Source: a virus
Virus record (IMG/VR): IMGVR_UViG_3300047546_000916
Span: 1 to 33,657 of that record
Reading direction: 5' to 3' (one strand)
Length of the DNA stretch: 33,657 bases
The position numbers were made by a program, and so were the translations under genes. Below are positions 10,441 to 19,022 of the stretch, in pieces (the stretch's first letter is position 1; each line of letters begins with the position of its first letter). The notes below the pieces were generated by a model. The model was not told the DNA's origin and did no database searches. It saw only the letters and a program-made list of their open reading frames with translations.

Positions 10441-11499
10441 ATGGATTCTATGGGTGAATATACGAAGACGGCACTCGTTCTTGGTGCCGGTGGATTTATT
10501 GGAAGTCACATGGTGAAGAGACTGCGATCCGAAGGATACTGGGTTCGCGGTGTAGACTTAAAGTACCCTGAGTTCTCTGAAACTGCCGCAAATGAGTTTG
10601 TGGTTGGTGATCTTCGCGATAGGCATCTGGTTGAACGTGCGGTTCAATTCAGAGGTTATTTGGGAAATTTTTACAAGTTATTTTCTCTAAAACATGTTGA
10701 TACTTTTGATGAAATTTATCAGTTTGCCGCTGATATGGGTGGCGCTGGATTTGTATTTAGTGGCGAAAACGATGCTGAAATTATGCATAATTCTTGCGCA
10801 ATCAATCTAAATGTTCTTGAATCTGTTCGTTGGTTGAATGATTGGAAAGGCGTAAATAAGACCAAGATTTTCTACTCTTCTTCCGCATGTGCCTATCCTG
10901 AGCATATACAAATGGATCCGATGAATCCTGGGTTGCGGGAAGATGATGCGTACCCTGCCGCACCTGATTCTGAGTATGGATGGGAAAAACTATTCTCCGA
11001 GCGTCTTTACTTTGCTTATCATCGCAATCATGGGATCCAAGTGAGAGTCGCTCGATATCACAACATCTTTGGACCTGAGGGGACCTGGCAGGGCGGTCGT
11101 GAGAAGGCACCCGCTGCCATCTGCCGGAAGGTTGCCTACCTGCCTGAGCAGGGCGGTGCTGTGGAGGTCTGGGGGGATGGTGAGCAGACCCGTTCATTCC
11201 TGTTCGTGGATGAGTGTGTAGAGGCAACCCGTAGGTTGGTTGATTCTGATTTCATCGGGCCCGTCAATATTGGATCTGAAGAGATGGTGACTATTAATCA
11301 ACTTGTTGATATTGCTGCTCGCGTCTCCAACAAAAATGTTACCAAGGTGCATATTAACGGTCCCCTGGGTGTTCGTGGACGCAACTCAAATAATGATCTT
11401 ATTCGTGAAAAATTGGGTTGGGATTATTCTCAGAGTTTGGAAGAGGGTATTCATAAAACCTATGAGTGGATTGCTGAGCAAATTAAAAAGGTTGGTTGA
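10441..11499 (+). CDS. GDP-mannose 3,5-epimerase-like NAD-dependent enzyme
   Basis: Extended short-chain dehydrogenase, 352 residues. GAGGFIGSH (15-23) binds NAD; SSSAC places the general-base Cys at 150; YGWEK gives Tyr179 and Lys183; GTWQGGREKAPAAICRK carries the second base Lys222. SSAC-YPE and GGREKAP are hallmarks of plant GDP-mannose 3,5-epimerase, which makes GDP-L-galactose or GDP-L-gulose. It is the first gene of the operon. The loop around 70-90 is longer than I recall for plant GME. ATG 10450 is an alternative start because the leader of ATG 10441 is very short. Confidence 0.85.
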   Translation: MDSMGEYTKTALVLGAGGFIGSHMVKRLRSEGYWVRGVDLKYPEFSETAANEFVVGDLRDRHLVERAVQFRGYLGNFYKLFSLKHVDTFDEIYQFAADMGGAGFVFSGENDAEIMHNSCAINLNVLESVRWLNDWKGVNKTKIFYSSSACAYPEHIQMDPMNPGLREDDAYPAAPDSEYGWEKLFSERLYFAYHRNHGIQVRVARYHNIFGPEGTWQGGREKAPAAICRKVAYLPEQGGAVEVWGDGEQTRSFLFVDECVEATRRLVDSDFIGPVNIGSEEMVTINQLVDIAARVSNKNVTKVHINGPLGVRGRNSNNDLIREKLGWDYSQSLEEGIHKTYEWIAEQIKKVG

Positions 11500-11501
11500 A
11501 G

Positions 11502-12353
11502 ATGAAAATCACAGTATTGGGTTCTGCCGGACAAATCGGCGCATATCTTGTTGACTATCTCAGAAATAAGGGGCACTATGTTTATGAGTTTGATCTTGTA
11601 AACAATCCCCATGAAGATCTACGAATGATTCCAAATCCTCTTCTTGAAGAAAGAATCATGGACTCGGACTTTGTGTTCTTTCTTGCATTTGATGTTGGCG
11701 GTTCTCGCTATTTGAAGAAGTATCAACACACATTCCAGTTTATTGACAACAACACCCGCATGATGGCAAACGTATTTGGTTTGCTTGAAAAGTACAATAA
11801 GAGGTTTATCTTTGCATCATCCCAGATGAGTAATATGAGTTACTCTCCATATGGTGTGATGAAGAGGGTTGGTGAACTTTATACCACTACACTTAAGGGA
11901 TTGACCGTTAAGTTCTGGAACGTGTATGGTATTGAAAAGGATCATGAAAAGTCTCACGTAATTACAGACTTCATTCGTAGAGGATTTGAAGAGCGTGAGT
12001 TTGAAATGATGACCGATGGAACAGAAGAACGTCAGTTTCTTTATGCTGAAGATTGTTGCGAAGGTCTAGAAACCATCATGGAAAACTACACAGATTTCAA
12101 ACCAGAAGATCCTCTTCACATCACATCCTTTAGATCAACATCCATTAAAGAAATTGCTGAAATTATTCAGGGGCAGTTCAATCTTATTGGACGCTATGAC
12201 GTTAAGATCAAACCCGGAATTGCAAAGGATAGTGTTCAGATGGATAAAAGGAATGAAGCAGACACTTATATAACTGGTTGGTGGTTGCCAAAAACTCCAA
12301 TTGATAAAGGTATTGCAAGAGTATTTGAGGAAATGAAACATGCTTGGGTTTAA
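11502..12353 (+). CDS. NAD-dependent sugar epimerase/dehydratase family protein
   Basis: 283 residues, extended SDR fold. GSAGQIGAYL is the dinucleotide motif; SSQMSNMSYSPYGVMKR contains the YxxxK pair; WNVYG and the DGTEERQFLYAEDC substrate region follow. The exact sugar is not predictable. ATG 11502 lies two bases after the upstream TGA. It may act after the GME-like enzyme on a GDP-sugar. Confidence 0.85.
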   Translation: MKITVLGSAGQIGAYLVDYLRNKGHYVYEFDLVNNPHEDLRMIPNPLLEERIMDSDFVFFLAFDVGGSRYLKKYQHTFQFIDNNTRMMANVFGLLEKYNKRFIFASSQMSNMSYSPYGVMKRVGELYTTTLKGLTVKFWNVYGIEKDHEKSHVITDFIRRGFEEREFEMMTDGTEERQFLYAEDCCEGLETIMENYTDFKPEDPLHITSFRSTSIKEIAEIIQGQFNLIGRYDVKIKPGIAKDSVQMDKRNEADTYITGWWLPKTPIDKGIARVFEEMKHAWV

Positions 12354-13194
12354 TCGTATTGGAACTATGGGACGTTTGGGAAACCAGATGTTCCAATATG
12401 CTGCTTTGAAAGGTATTGCTGCTAATCGTGGATTTGATTACACAATCCCAAATGCTGATACAAATATTCAGATTGACAATTATGGATTGCTTGAGGCATT
12501 TGAACTGACAACTAATCGTAATGTTGCTTGGTTGCGTAATCAAAATCAAGTGAATGAAAGGTTCTATCACTTTGATGAAGAACTGTTTAACAATTGTCCA
12601 GATGGGTTAAACATTTGCGGATTCTTTCAATCTGAAAAATATTTTAAGCACGTTGAAGAAGATATTCGCAAAGACTTCGTGTTTAGAAGTGATTGGTTGG
12701 AACCATGCAAAGAGTTCATGAGTGAATTTGAAGGTCAAGAAGTTGCGTTCCTTCATGTTCGTCGCGGAGATCCAAATCTTGCGGATAAGCGTGGATTCAA
12801 GTGGGCGTATGTGAATATTCAAGATCAGCATCCAGTTCAACCACTTGAGTATTATGAAGAGGCACTAAAAAGATTTCCTGAGGATATGCCAATTGTTGTG
12901 TTCTCTGATGCAATTGATTGGTGTAAGGAGCAAGAATTCTTTGCTGCCGATCGATTCATGTTCTCAGAACCAGAGCATGTTTATGAGGATGGTGCATTAG
13001 TACCATATGTGGATCTGTGCTTGATGTCTCTCTGCGATCATGCTATAATTGCTAATAGTAGTATGAGTTGGTGGGGTGCTTGGTTGATTTCAAATCCAAA
13101 TAAAAAAGTGATCGCACCAAAAATGTGGTTTGGTCCTGCATATGCGGACAAAGACACTAAAGATTTAATACCTAGTAGTTGGGAGAGGATTTAA
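12340..13194 (+). CDS. GT11 fucosyltransferase-like protein, copy 1
   Basis: 284 residues of glycosyltransferase family 11 (alpha-1,2-fucosyltransferases). GRLGNQMFQYAALKGIA (11-27) is the family N-terminus; HVRRGD (139-144) is the GDP-fucose-binding signature; SSMSWWGAWL is the C-terminal motif. The expected reaction is transfer of L-fucose from GDP-fucose to O-2 of a galactose. It overlaps the upstream gene by 14 bases and the next by one. A paralogue lies at 17290. Confidence 0.9.
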   Translation: MLGFNRIGTMGRLGNQMFQYAALKGIAANRGFDYTIPNADTNIQIDNYGLLEAFELTTNRNVAWLRNQNQVNERFYHFDEELFNNCPDGLNICGFFQSEKYFKHVEEDIRKDFVFRSDWLEPCKEFMSEFEGQEVAFLHVRRGDPNLADKRGFKWAYVNIQDQHPVQPLEYYEEALKRFPEDMPIVVFSDAIDWCKEQEFFAADRFMFSEPEHVYEDGALVPYVDLCLMSLCDHAIIANSSMSWWGAWLISNPNKKVIAPKMWFGPAYADKDTKDLIPSSWERI

Positions 13195-13982
13195 TGGGAT
13201 ATTGTGAATGGAATGTTCCGGATCAAGATATTACTGATTATCTTGGAGCATGTAAAAGGTTCTGCAAAAATGATACTGAATTTGCTAATTTTAAACGTGA
13301 TAGAGCATATCGCGTAATCTTGGAGCATACCACTCAAGAAGGTGGACAGATTTTTATTAATCAAATGAAAAATCTGTCATCTCTTACAGATGATGATGTG
13401 CAGAGAGTTAAACAGAATGATATTTATGGGAATCCTGAAATCTTTTCATATGAAGTATTTGGTGAGATTTCGCCATCAACACTAAGATATGTTAAAAATT
13501 CTCTTGATCTTCTTGAGTTTTTTGGTGGTGATGTGAATGATGTCCAAAATATTGTTGAAATTGGTGGAGGGTATGGTGGACTCTGTAGAGTGTTGAGTGT
13601 ATTTGTTAATTTTGAAAATTATGTAATCATAGATATTCCTGAGGTAAATAATCTTTCGGAAAAATACCTTGGCAAGTTTCCTGATCTTGACGGTAGAACA
13701 TCACAACTATCTTGCTTTGAATTGGATGAAATTGTTGGCGCAGATTTGGTGATTAGTAACTATGCATTTTCTGAGTGTAGTGAAGACATTCAAATGCACT
13801 ATTATAATAATGTGATTGCCAATTCTAATCGATTCTATATGGCATATAATAATTTTACCAAAGGAAATATAAACTCTGATGGTTTTATTGAGATTGCATC
13901 AAAAGATTTTGAAATTGTTGTTGAAGACGATCGTTGTCCAACAGGTGCTCCGAACGTTCTTCTATATGGAATTAGGAGGTGA
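13194..13982 (+). CDS. Putative sugar O-methyltransferase
   Basis: 262 residues. The SAM motif VEIGGGYGGLCRVL (121-134) matches the putative sugar O-methyltransferase group found in surface-glycan clusters. IIDIPE and VISNYAFSE follow in the order of a class I methyltransferase. It probably caps or decorates a glycan residue and releases SAH. ATG 13194 overlaps the previous TAA; the frame extension upstream is not needed. Confidence 0.82.
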   Translation: MGYCEWNVPDQDITDYLGACKRFCKNDTEFANFKRDRAYRVILEHTTQEGGQIFINQMKNLSSLTDDDVQRVKQNDIYGNPEIFSYEVFGEISPSTLRYVKNSLDLLEFFGGDVNDVQNIVEIGGGYGGLCRVLSVFVNFENYVIIDIPEVNNLSEKYLGKFPDLDGRTSQLSCFELDEIVGADLVISNYAFSECSEDIQMHYYNNVIANSNRFYMAYNNFTKGNINSDGFIEIASKDFEIVVEDDRCPTGAPNVLLYGIRR

Positions 13983-13987
13983 ATAAT

Positions 13988-14413
13988 ATGCATCTTGTTT
14001 ATTCTAAAGTTTGCGAGGACAAACTTCTTCATCTAATTAATCGATTTGATGAAATTACAGAGCGGACTAATGTTGCTCCGGAAAATGAGTTTCTTCAACT
14101 GGCAACGCTACGAATGGAGGCAGGAAAGACATTCCGCCCACATAAGCACATTTGGAAAGCAGTTCCTGGTACAGATGAAGTAATCGCACAAGAGTCTTGG
14201 GTTGTAATTCAAGGATCTGTGAGGGTTTACATGTATGATGTAGATGACCAATTTTTAGAGAGTCAAGTTCTAATGCGCGGAGATTGTTCCATGACATTTG
14301 AGGGTGGTCATACATATGAAATCCTTGAGGATGATACTGTTGTATATGAGTATAAAACTGGACCCTATCAAGGTATTGAATTTGACAAGGTGTTTATAGA
14401 TGATCATAGGTAA
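13988..14413 (+). CDS. Cupin-fold protein (WbuC-like) of the glycan operon
   Basis: 141 residues with a cupin pattern: FRPHKHIWK metal-type motif 1 (49-57), ESWVVIQGSVRVYMYD strands, GGHTYEILED as motif 2. Cupins of this sort accompany LPS O-antigen genes, as isomerases or of unknown role; the reaction is uncertain. AGGAGG (13974-13979) sets the ATG at 13988 and is embedded in the end of the upstream gene. Confidence 0.78.
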   Translation: MHLVYSKVCEDKLLHLINRFDEITERTNVAPENEFLQLATLRMEAGKTFRPHKHIWKAVPGTDEVIAQESWVVIQGSVRVYMYDVDDQFLESQVLMRGDCSMTFEGGHTYEILEDDTVVYEYKTGPYQGIEFDKVFIDDHR

Positions 14414-14924
14414 TGATGTATTCATACATGAATATGTAAATATAACTAGACCAGAACTAGTTGAAATTGGAAATCATGTTGCTATTGATTTCGGGTTTGT
14501 ATGTACTACAGGATTGACAATAGGTGATTATGTTCACATATCTCCACACGTATCAGTAATTGGTGGGAAGAAGACTTCATTAAATATTGAAAGCTTTTGT
14601 TTTATATCAACTGGTGCTAGAATGATATGCGGATCAGATCTTTTTCAGGGAGATGGATTAATTGGTCCCATGATACCTGACATCTACAAAGATCGTCAGA
14701 TTTTGGAACCAATAAATTTGCGGAGATTTTCTGGAGTTTGTGCAAACTCTGTTGTCATGTCTGGGGTTACTATGGCAGAAGGATCTGTTCTGGGTGCAAA
14801 TTCTTTTCTTAAGAGTGATACTGAACCTTGGACAATTTATGCAGGAAGTCCGGCAAAACCAATAAAAACAAGAAAAAGTACAAAAATGATCGAATATGCT
14901 AGGGAGTTGGGTTATGAGTTTTGA
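14400..14924 (+). CDS. Left-handed beta-helix acyltransferase
   Basis: 174 residues of hexapeptide-repeat type: VEIGNHVAIDFG, LTIGDYVHISPHV, VTMAEGSVLGANS, then YAGSPAKPIK, the usual C-terminus of sugar O- or N-acetyltransferases such as WcaF or PerB types. A trimeric cytoplasmic enzyme using acetyl-CoA is expected. It is followed immediately by a DegT-like aminotransferase and gmd, which could mean N-acetylation of an aminosugar. It overlaps its neighbours by 14 and 11 bases. Confidence 0.87.
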   Translation: MIIGNDVFIHEYVNITRPELVEIGNHVAIDFGFVCTTGLTIGDYVHISPHVSVIGGKKTSLNIESFCFISTGARMICGSDLFQGDGLIGPMIPDIYKDRQILEPINLRRFSGVCANSVVMSGVTMAEGSVLGANSFLKSDTEPWTIYAGSPAKPIKTRKSTKMIEYARELGYEF

Positions 14925-15507
14925 TGCCGTAACAGAATTAGAAAATAGAGTTGCAGAGTTTTTTGGTGCTCCATATGCGTTGGCAGTTGACTCTTGTACT
15001 CATGCCTTGGAAATTTGTTTGAGGTATGAGGGTTACGGAAAGATTACTGTTCCCACTAGGACATACATCTCTGTCCCATTTCTTCCTATGAAACTTGGAA
15101 TTAATTGGGAATGGCGTGAAGAAGAGTGGAAAGACTATTACTATCTTGGACACACAAATATTATAGACGCTGCTGTTTTTTGGCAACGTGGTGGTTACAT
15201 TCCTGGAACTTATATGTGTTTGAGTTTCCAATTCCAGAAGCACCTCAGTTTGGGTAGGGGAGGAATGATCCTGCTGGACCGTAAAGAAACGAAAGATTAC
15301 TTGATTCCTTACGTTTATGATGGTAGAATGAGAGAGACGCCTTGGCGGGAACAGAACATCAAGATGATGGGATATCATTACTATATGACACCTGAAACTG
15401 CACAACTTGGTTTGGATAAGTTGCCTCAGGCAATTGCAATAGAACCTAGACGATGGGACACTTCTGATTATCCCGATCTCAGAAATATGGAGGTTTTTAA
15501 TAAGTGA
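14914..15507 (+). CDS. Compact DegT/DnrJ/EryC1-like aminotransferase
   Basis: Only 197 residues, about half of normal family members (370-400). Key PLP features remain: SCTHAL (27-32) for phosphate binding, IIDAA with Asp85, and SFQFQKHLSLGRGG with the Schiff-base Lys109. The stretch between the first two is strongly shortened and the C-terminal small domain is mostly missing. No frameshift is seen, and both ends overlap neighbours, so it looks like a deliberate minimal form. Next to gmd, a GDP-perosamine-synthase-like role is possible; a non-enzymatic role is also possible. Confidence 0.78.
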   Translation: MSFDAVTELENRVAEFFGAPYALAVDSCTHALEICLRYEGYGKITVPTRTYISVPFLPMKLGINWEWREEEWKDYYYLGHTNIIDAAVFWQRGGYIPGTYMCLSFQFQKHLSLGRGGMILLDRKETKDYLIPYVYDGRMRETPWREQNIKMMGYHYYMTPETAQLGLDKLPQAIAIEPRRWDTSDYPDLRNMEVFNK

Positions 15508-16469
15508 AAAAAGCACTAATTACTGGAATTACTGGTCAAGATGGTTCATATCTTGCCGAGCACCTATTGGAACTTGGGTATGAGGTTCATGGAATTGTTC
15601 GTCGTCAGTCAGTAGCAGAGAATCAGAGTTCTAGACTTCAGCATATTGACGATCAAATTAGTCGTCACTATGGTGATCTTTTGGATGAGCATTCTTTGTA
15701 CTCTGTTGTTCAGAAGGTTCAACCTGATGAGATTTACAATCTTGCTGCTATGAGTCACGTAAGAGTTAGTTTTGATGTACCTTCGTTTACAATCAAGACT
15801 AATTCTCTTGGTGTGTTGAATATGTTGGATGCTTATAGATCCATCGTTCCTGATGCTAAATTTTATCAGGCAAGTTCTTCTGAGATGTTTGGAAACTCTG
15901 TTGATGAAGATGGGTGCCAACGGTTGACTACTGTGATGAGTCCTGTGAGTCCCTATGGTTGTTCTAAGGTGATGGGATATAATCTCACACGTCACTATCG
16001 GAATGCGTATAAACTCCATGCTTGTAATGGTATTCTGTTCAATCACGAATCTCCGCGCAGAGGAACAAACTTTGTGACCCATAAGGTTGTGAAGGGTGCT
16101 GTTGAGATCAAGAAAGGTCTTCGCGACAAACTGGAACTGGGTAATATGGATTCCAGTCGCGATTGGGGACATTCTTACGATTATGTTCGTGCCATGCACC
16201 TTCTATTGAATCACGAAACTCCCAAGGATTGGATTGTTGCAACTGGTGAGACTCGCACAGTAAGAGAGTTGTGTGATTATGTTTTCACCGCTCTGGGACT
16301 AAACTATCAGGATTATGTCGTACAGAATCCTATCTACATGCGGGCAGAAGAACTTAAGTATCTTCGTGGCGATTCGCATGAAATTCGTGAAGTTCTTGGT
16401 TGGAAACCACAGTATACTTTCAATAGTATGATTGATGAAATGATTGAGGTCTGGCTAAATAAGGTGTAG
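15504..16469 (+). CDS. gmd: GDP-mannose 4,6-dehydratase
   Basis: 321 residues. It converts GDP-D-mannose to GDP-4-keto-6-deoxy-D-mannose, the common precursor of GDP-fucose, rhamnose, perosamine and colitose. Motifs: GITGQDGSYLAE (8-19), ASSSEMFG (123-130), Tyr151-Lys155 in YGCSK, and LFNHESPRRG. DSSRDWGHSYDYV also matches the family. The GTG start overlaps the upstream TGA. It is the centre of the operon's GDP-sugar pathway. Confidence 0.94.
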   Translation: MKKALITGITGQDGSYLAEHLLELGYEVHGIVRRQSVAENQSSRLQHIDDQISRHYGDLLDEHSLYSVVQKVQPDEIYNLAAMSHVRVSFDVPSFTIKTNSLGVLNMLDAYRSIVPDAKFYQASSSEMFGNSVDEDGCQRLTTVMSPVSPYGCSKVMGYNLTRHYRNAYKLHACNGILFNHESPRRGTNFVTHKVVKGAVEIKKGLRDKLELGNMDSSRDWGHSYDYVRAMHLLLNHETPKDWIVATGETRTVRELCDYVFTALGLNYQDYVVQNPIYMRAEELKYLRGDSHEIREVLGWKPQYTFNSMIDEMIEVWLNKV

Positions 16470-16483
16470 TCATCGCTAATAAA

Positions 16484-17269
16484 ATGAATATTTTACTCGA
16501 TGTTGGTGCAGCGGGTATATTCAGTAAAGTGATGTTTGCAATTCAGAATTTAGTAAAATATAATCCTGAAAATGCATATGTAAATTGTCTTGATGAAAAC
16601 GCCAATATAATTTACACAAATCCATTTGATTATGTTTTTGAACAACCAAAGGTAGATCGCACATACGAAAGATATTTTGCACAAGGTCTTGGTTCGTATA
16701 CTTATAGAAATAAGATAGAAGAATCTGCCTTATTTTATTCATATAAGAATTGCGCAGAGAAATTTGTCTTTACTAAAGATTTGCGTGAATTTATTCACAG
16801 TAATAGAAATCTAGTTTCTCACAATACGATAGGCATACATGTAAGATTGACAGACATGAACGTACTTCATAAAATATATGGAGTATATAATATTGATCAC
16901 TATTTGCAACTAGCAGAATCTTTATTATTAAAAACTGATGCTAATATATTCGTAGCATCTGATAATGATGAATCACTATGTCGATTTAGGGGTGAGTTTG
17001 GGGAAAGAGTTGGGTATGTTCCAAATATGTTGAGGTGCAAGCAAGATGATGGTAATTCCACTCAACTTCAATATGATCTCATGTATAAAAAAAGATTTTG
17101 GTTGGAAGCATTTCTGGAGATGTATCTTTTAAGTAAATGTGACACTATTGTTTGTAGAACATCTAACCTCTCAAATGTTGCAAAAATTTTCTCCAAAAAG
17201 AAACAGAAATGTATTTGGTTGCCACAGTTACAGTCTTGGGATTGGAAGGAAAAAAGAAGACCTAGATAG
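16484..17269 (+). CDS. Putative fucosyltransferase-like protein
   Basis: 261 residues. HVRLTDM (119-125) resembles the H-x-R GDP-fucose-binding motif of fucosyltransferase families, and FVASDNDES with CRTSNLSNVA matches the following Rossmann half. It lacks the GT11 N-terminal LGN-MFQYA motif, so it is a different family. It lies between gmd and a GT11 gene, consistent with use of GDP-fucose or another GDP-deoxysugar. Acceptor unknown. Confidence 0.68.
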   Translation: MNILLDVGAAGIFSKVMFAIQNLVKYNPENAYVNCLDENANIIYTNPFDYVFEQPKVDRTYERYFAQGLGSYTYRNKIEESALFYSYKNCAEKFVFTKDLREFIHSNRNLVSHNTIGIHVRLTDMNVLHKIYGVYNIDHYLQLAESLLLKTDANIFVASDNDESLCRFRGEFGERVGYVPNMLRCKQDDGNSTQLQYDLMYKKRFWLEAFLEMYLLSKCDTIVCRTSNLSNVAKIFSKKKQKCIWLPQLQSWDWKEKRRPR

Positions 17270-17289
17270 AGAATAATTGGATTTTAATT

Positions 17290-18162
17290 ATGATTGGATT
17301 TGATGAACTTGGTAGGAAGGGGTGGTTGGGAAATACTATGTTCCAGTATGCTGCTCTAAAAGGCATAGCAGCATATCGTGGATATGAATATTGCATCCCT
17401 CCAAATGACGATACGAGAGTGACCAATTATCTTCTGCATGATATTTTTAAACTTCCTGATGCCAAGAACGTTGGGTATATTGGTTCATATACATACAAAC
17501 ATTCATCATCTGATGATCCCTGCCATTCCACTACTTTTAACTATAATCAACAGTTTATGGATGAGTGTCCTGATAATGTGACCATTTGTGGATTTTTTCA
17601 ATCTGAAAAATGGTTCAAACATATTGAGAAAGATGTTCGCAGAGATTTTGAATTTGTGGATGAAATACAAAATGAATGTAAGGAGTTGATTGATTCCTTA
17701 GATCAAACTCCTATTTTTCTGCATGTTAGGAGAGGTGATTTTGTTAAAAGACCACAACATCATTATAACTTACCTCTAGAATATTTTGGTGAGGCATTAT
17801 CGCATTTTGATGAAGACATTCCAGTTCTTGTATTCTCTGATGATATTGAATGGTGCAAATCACAATCTCTATTTGAACCAGATAGATTTTATTTTTCAGA
17901 GACGGACGAAAGACTTCCTAATAATGCATTCATAAGAAATCAAGGATATGAGCAGAGTGCATTAATTCCATATAACGATCTGTGCTTGATGTCTCTTTGC
18001 GATGGTGGTATAATTAGTAATAGTTCGTTTAGTTGGTGGGGTGCTTGGCTGCAGCAGAATAGGACAAGACCTATTGTGTGCCCAAATAAAGATAAGTGGG
18101 GTGGTTCGTTATGCACTCTTGATCACTCAGATGTATGTCCCGATTCTTGGATTAAATTGTAA
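17290..18162 (+). CDS. GT11 fucosyltransferase-like protein, copy 2
   Basis: 290 residues, clear paralogue of the 12340 protein: GWLGNTMFQYAALKGIAA (11-28), ICGFFQSEKWFKH, HVRRGD (145-150), SSFSWWGAW. Probably a second alpha-1,2-fucosyltransferase with a different acceptor. The two copies share motifs but differ in the middle, so the duplication is not recent. Its TAA overlaps the next ATG. Confidence 0.9.
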   Translation: MIGFDELGRKGWLGNTMFQYAALKGIAAYRGYEYCIPPNDDTRVTNYLLHDIFKLPDAKNVGYIGSYTYKHSSSDDPCHSTTFNYNQQFMDECPDNVTICGFFQSEKWFKHIEKDVRRDFEFVDEIQNECKELIDSLDQTPIFLHVRRGDFVKRPQHHYNLPLEYFGEALSHFDEDIPVLVFSDDIEWCKSQSLFEPDRFYFSETDERLPNNAFIRNQGYEQSALIPYNDLCLMSLCDGGIISNSSFSWWGAWLQQNRTRPIVCPNKDKWGGSLCTLDHSDVCPDSWIKL

Positions 18163-19022
18163 TGAAAATCTTAATCACAGGTCATAAAGGATTTGTTGGA
18201 AAATACTTTATGATGAAATATGCAGATCATGATATTGTTGGCGTTGATTTGAAGGATGGTAATGATTGTAGAGATTTCTTTAAACAATCCGAAGATAGAT
18301 TCGATTTAGTCATTCACCTTGCTGCTATTGTTGGTGGACGACAGACAATCGATAAGGACCCACTTTCTGTTGCTACTGATCTATCAATAGATTCTGAGAT
18401 GTGCAACTGGGCACTCAGAACAAACCCACATAGGATCGTATATTTCTCATCTTCTGCTGCATACCCTACAAGACTTCAGGTTGGTGAATATCAGTTGGTT
18501 GAAGATGATATTGATCTGACAAATGTAAGTAATCCTGACATGACTTATGGTTGGGCAAAACTTACTGGGGAGTTTCTGTTGCAATTTTTGCAATCTGAAG
18601 GAATTAAGGTTCATGTATTCCGACCTTTTAGTGGATATGGAACTGATCAAGATTTGGACTACCCATTCCCATCATACATTCAAAGAGCCAAACTGAAATT
18701 GGATCCCTTTGAGATTTGGGGGGATGGGAATCAGGTTCGTGATTTTATTCACATTCGGGATATTGTAGATGCTGTTCATGAAGCAATAGAGTGTGATGTA
18801 AATGTCCCAGTAAATCTTGGTTCGGGTGTTGCAACATCATTTAATGAACTTTGTAGAATTGTCTGTGATATTCGTGGATATTCACCAGAGGTAAAGCATA
18901 TTATTGACGCTCCTGTTGGGGTTCAATATAGAGTCTGTGATAATAGTAAAATGTTGACTTTCTATAAACCAAAGATTTCTTTGGAAGATGGAATTAGAAT
19001 GGCACTTGATGGAGTAAACTGA
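18162..19022 (+). CDS. NAD-dependent epimerase/reductase, possible GDP-L-fucose synthase
   Basis: 286-residue extended SDR: GHKGFVG (7-13), VIHLAAIVGG (50-59), FSSSAAYP, Tyr129-Lys133 in YGWAK, IWGDGNQVRDFIHIRDI. The HLAA-VGG stretch and position after gmd and GT11 suggest a GDP-fucose synthase (3,5-epimerase and 4-reductase), but the typical GSSCIYP motif with its Cys is absent (SSSAAYP). A related GDP-sugar epimerase or reductase is the alternative. Confidence 0.8.
   Translation: MKILITGHKGFVGKYFMMKYADHDIVGVDLKDGNDCRDFFKQSEDRFDLVIHLAAIVGGRQTIDKDPLSVATDLSIDSEMCNWALRTNPHRIVYFSSSAAYPTRLQVGEYQLVEDDIDLTNVSNPDMTYGWAKLTGEFLLQFLQSEGIKVHVFRPFSGYGTDQDLDYPFPSYIQRAKLKLDPFEIWGDGNQVRDFIHIRDIVDAVHEAIECDVNVPVNLGSGVATSFNELCRIVCDIRGYSPEVKHIIDAPVGVQYRVCDNSKMLTFYKPKISLEDGIRMALDGVN

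Noticed and set aside
10802-11227. Minus-strand frame opposite the GME-like gene
   Set aside because: Shadow of a gene with clear motifs; proline/histidine-rich and unlike a real protein.
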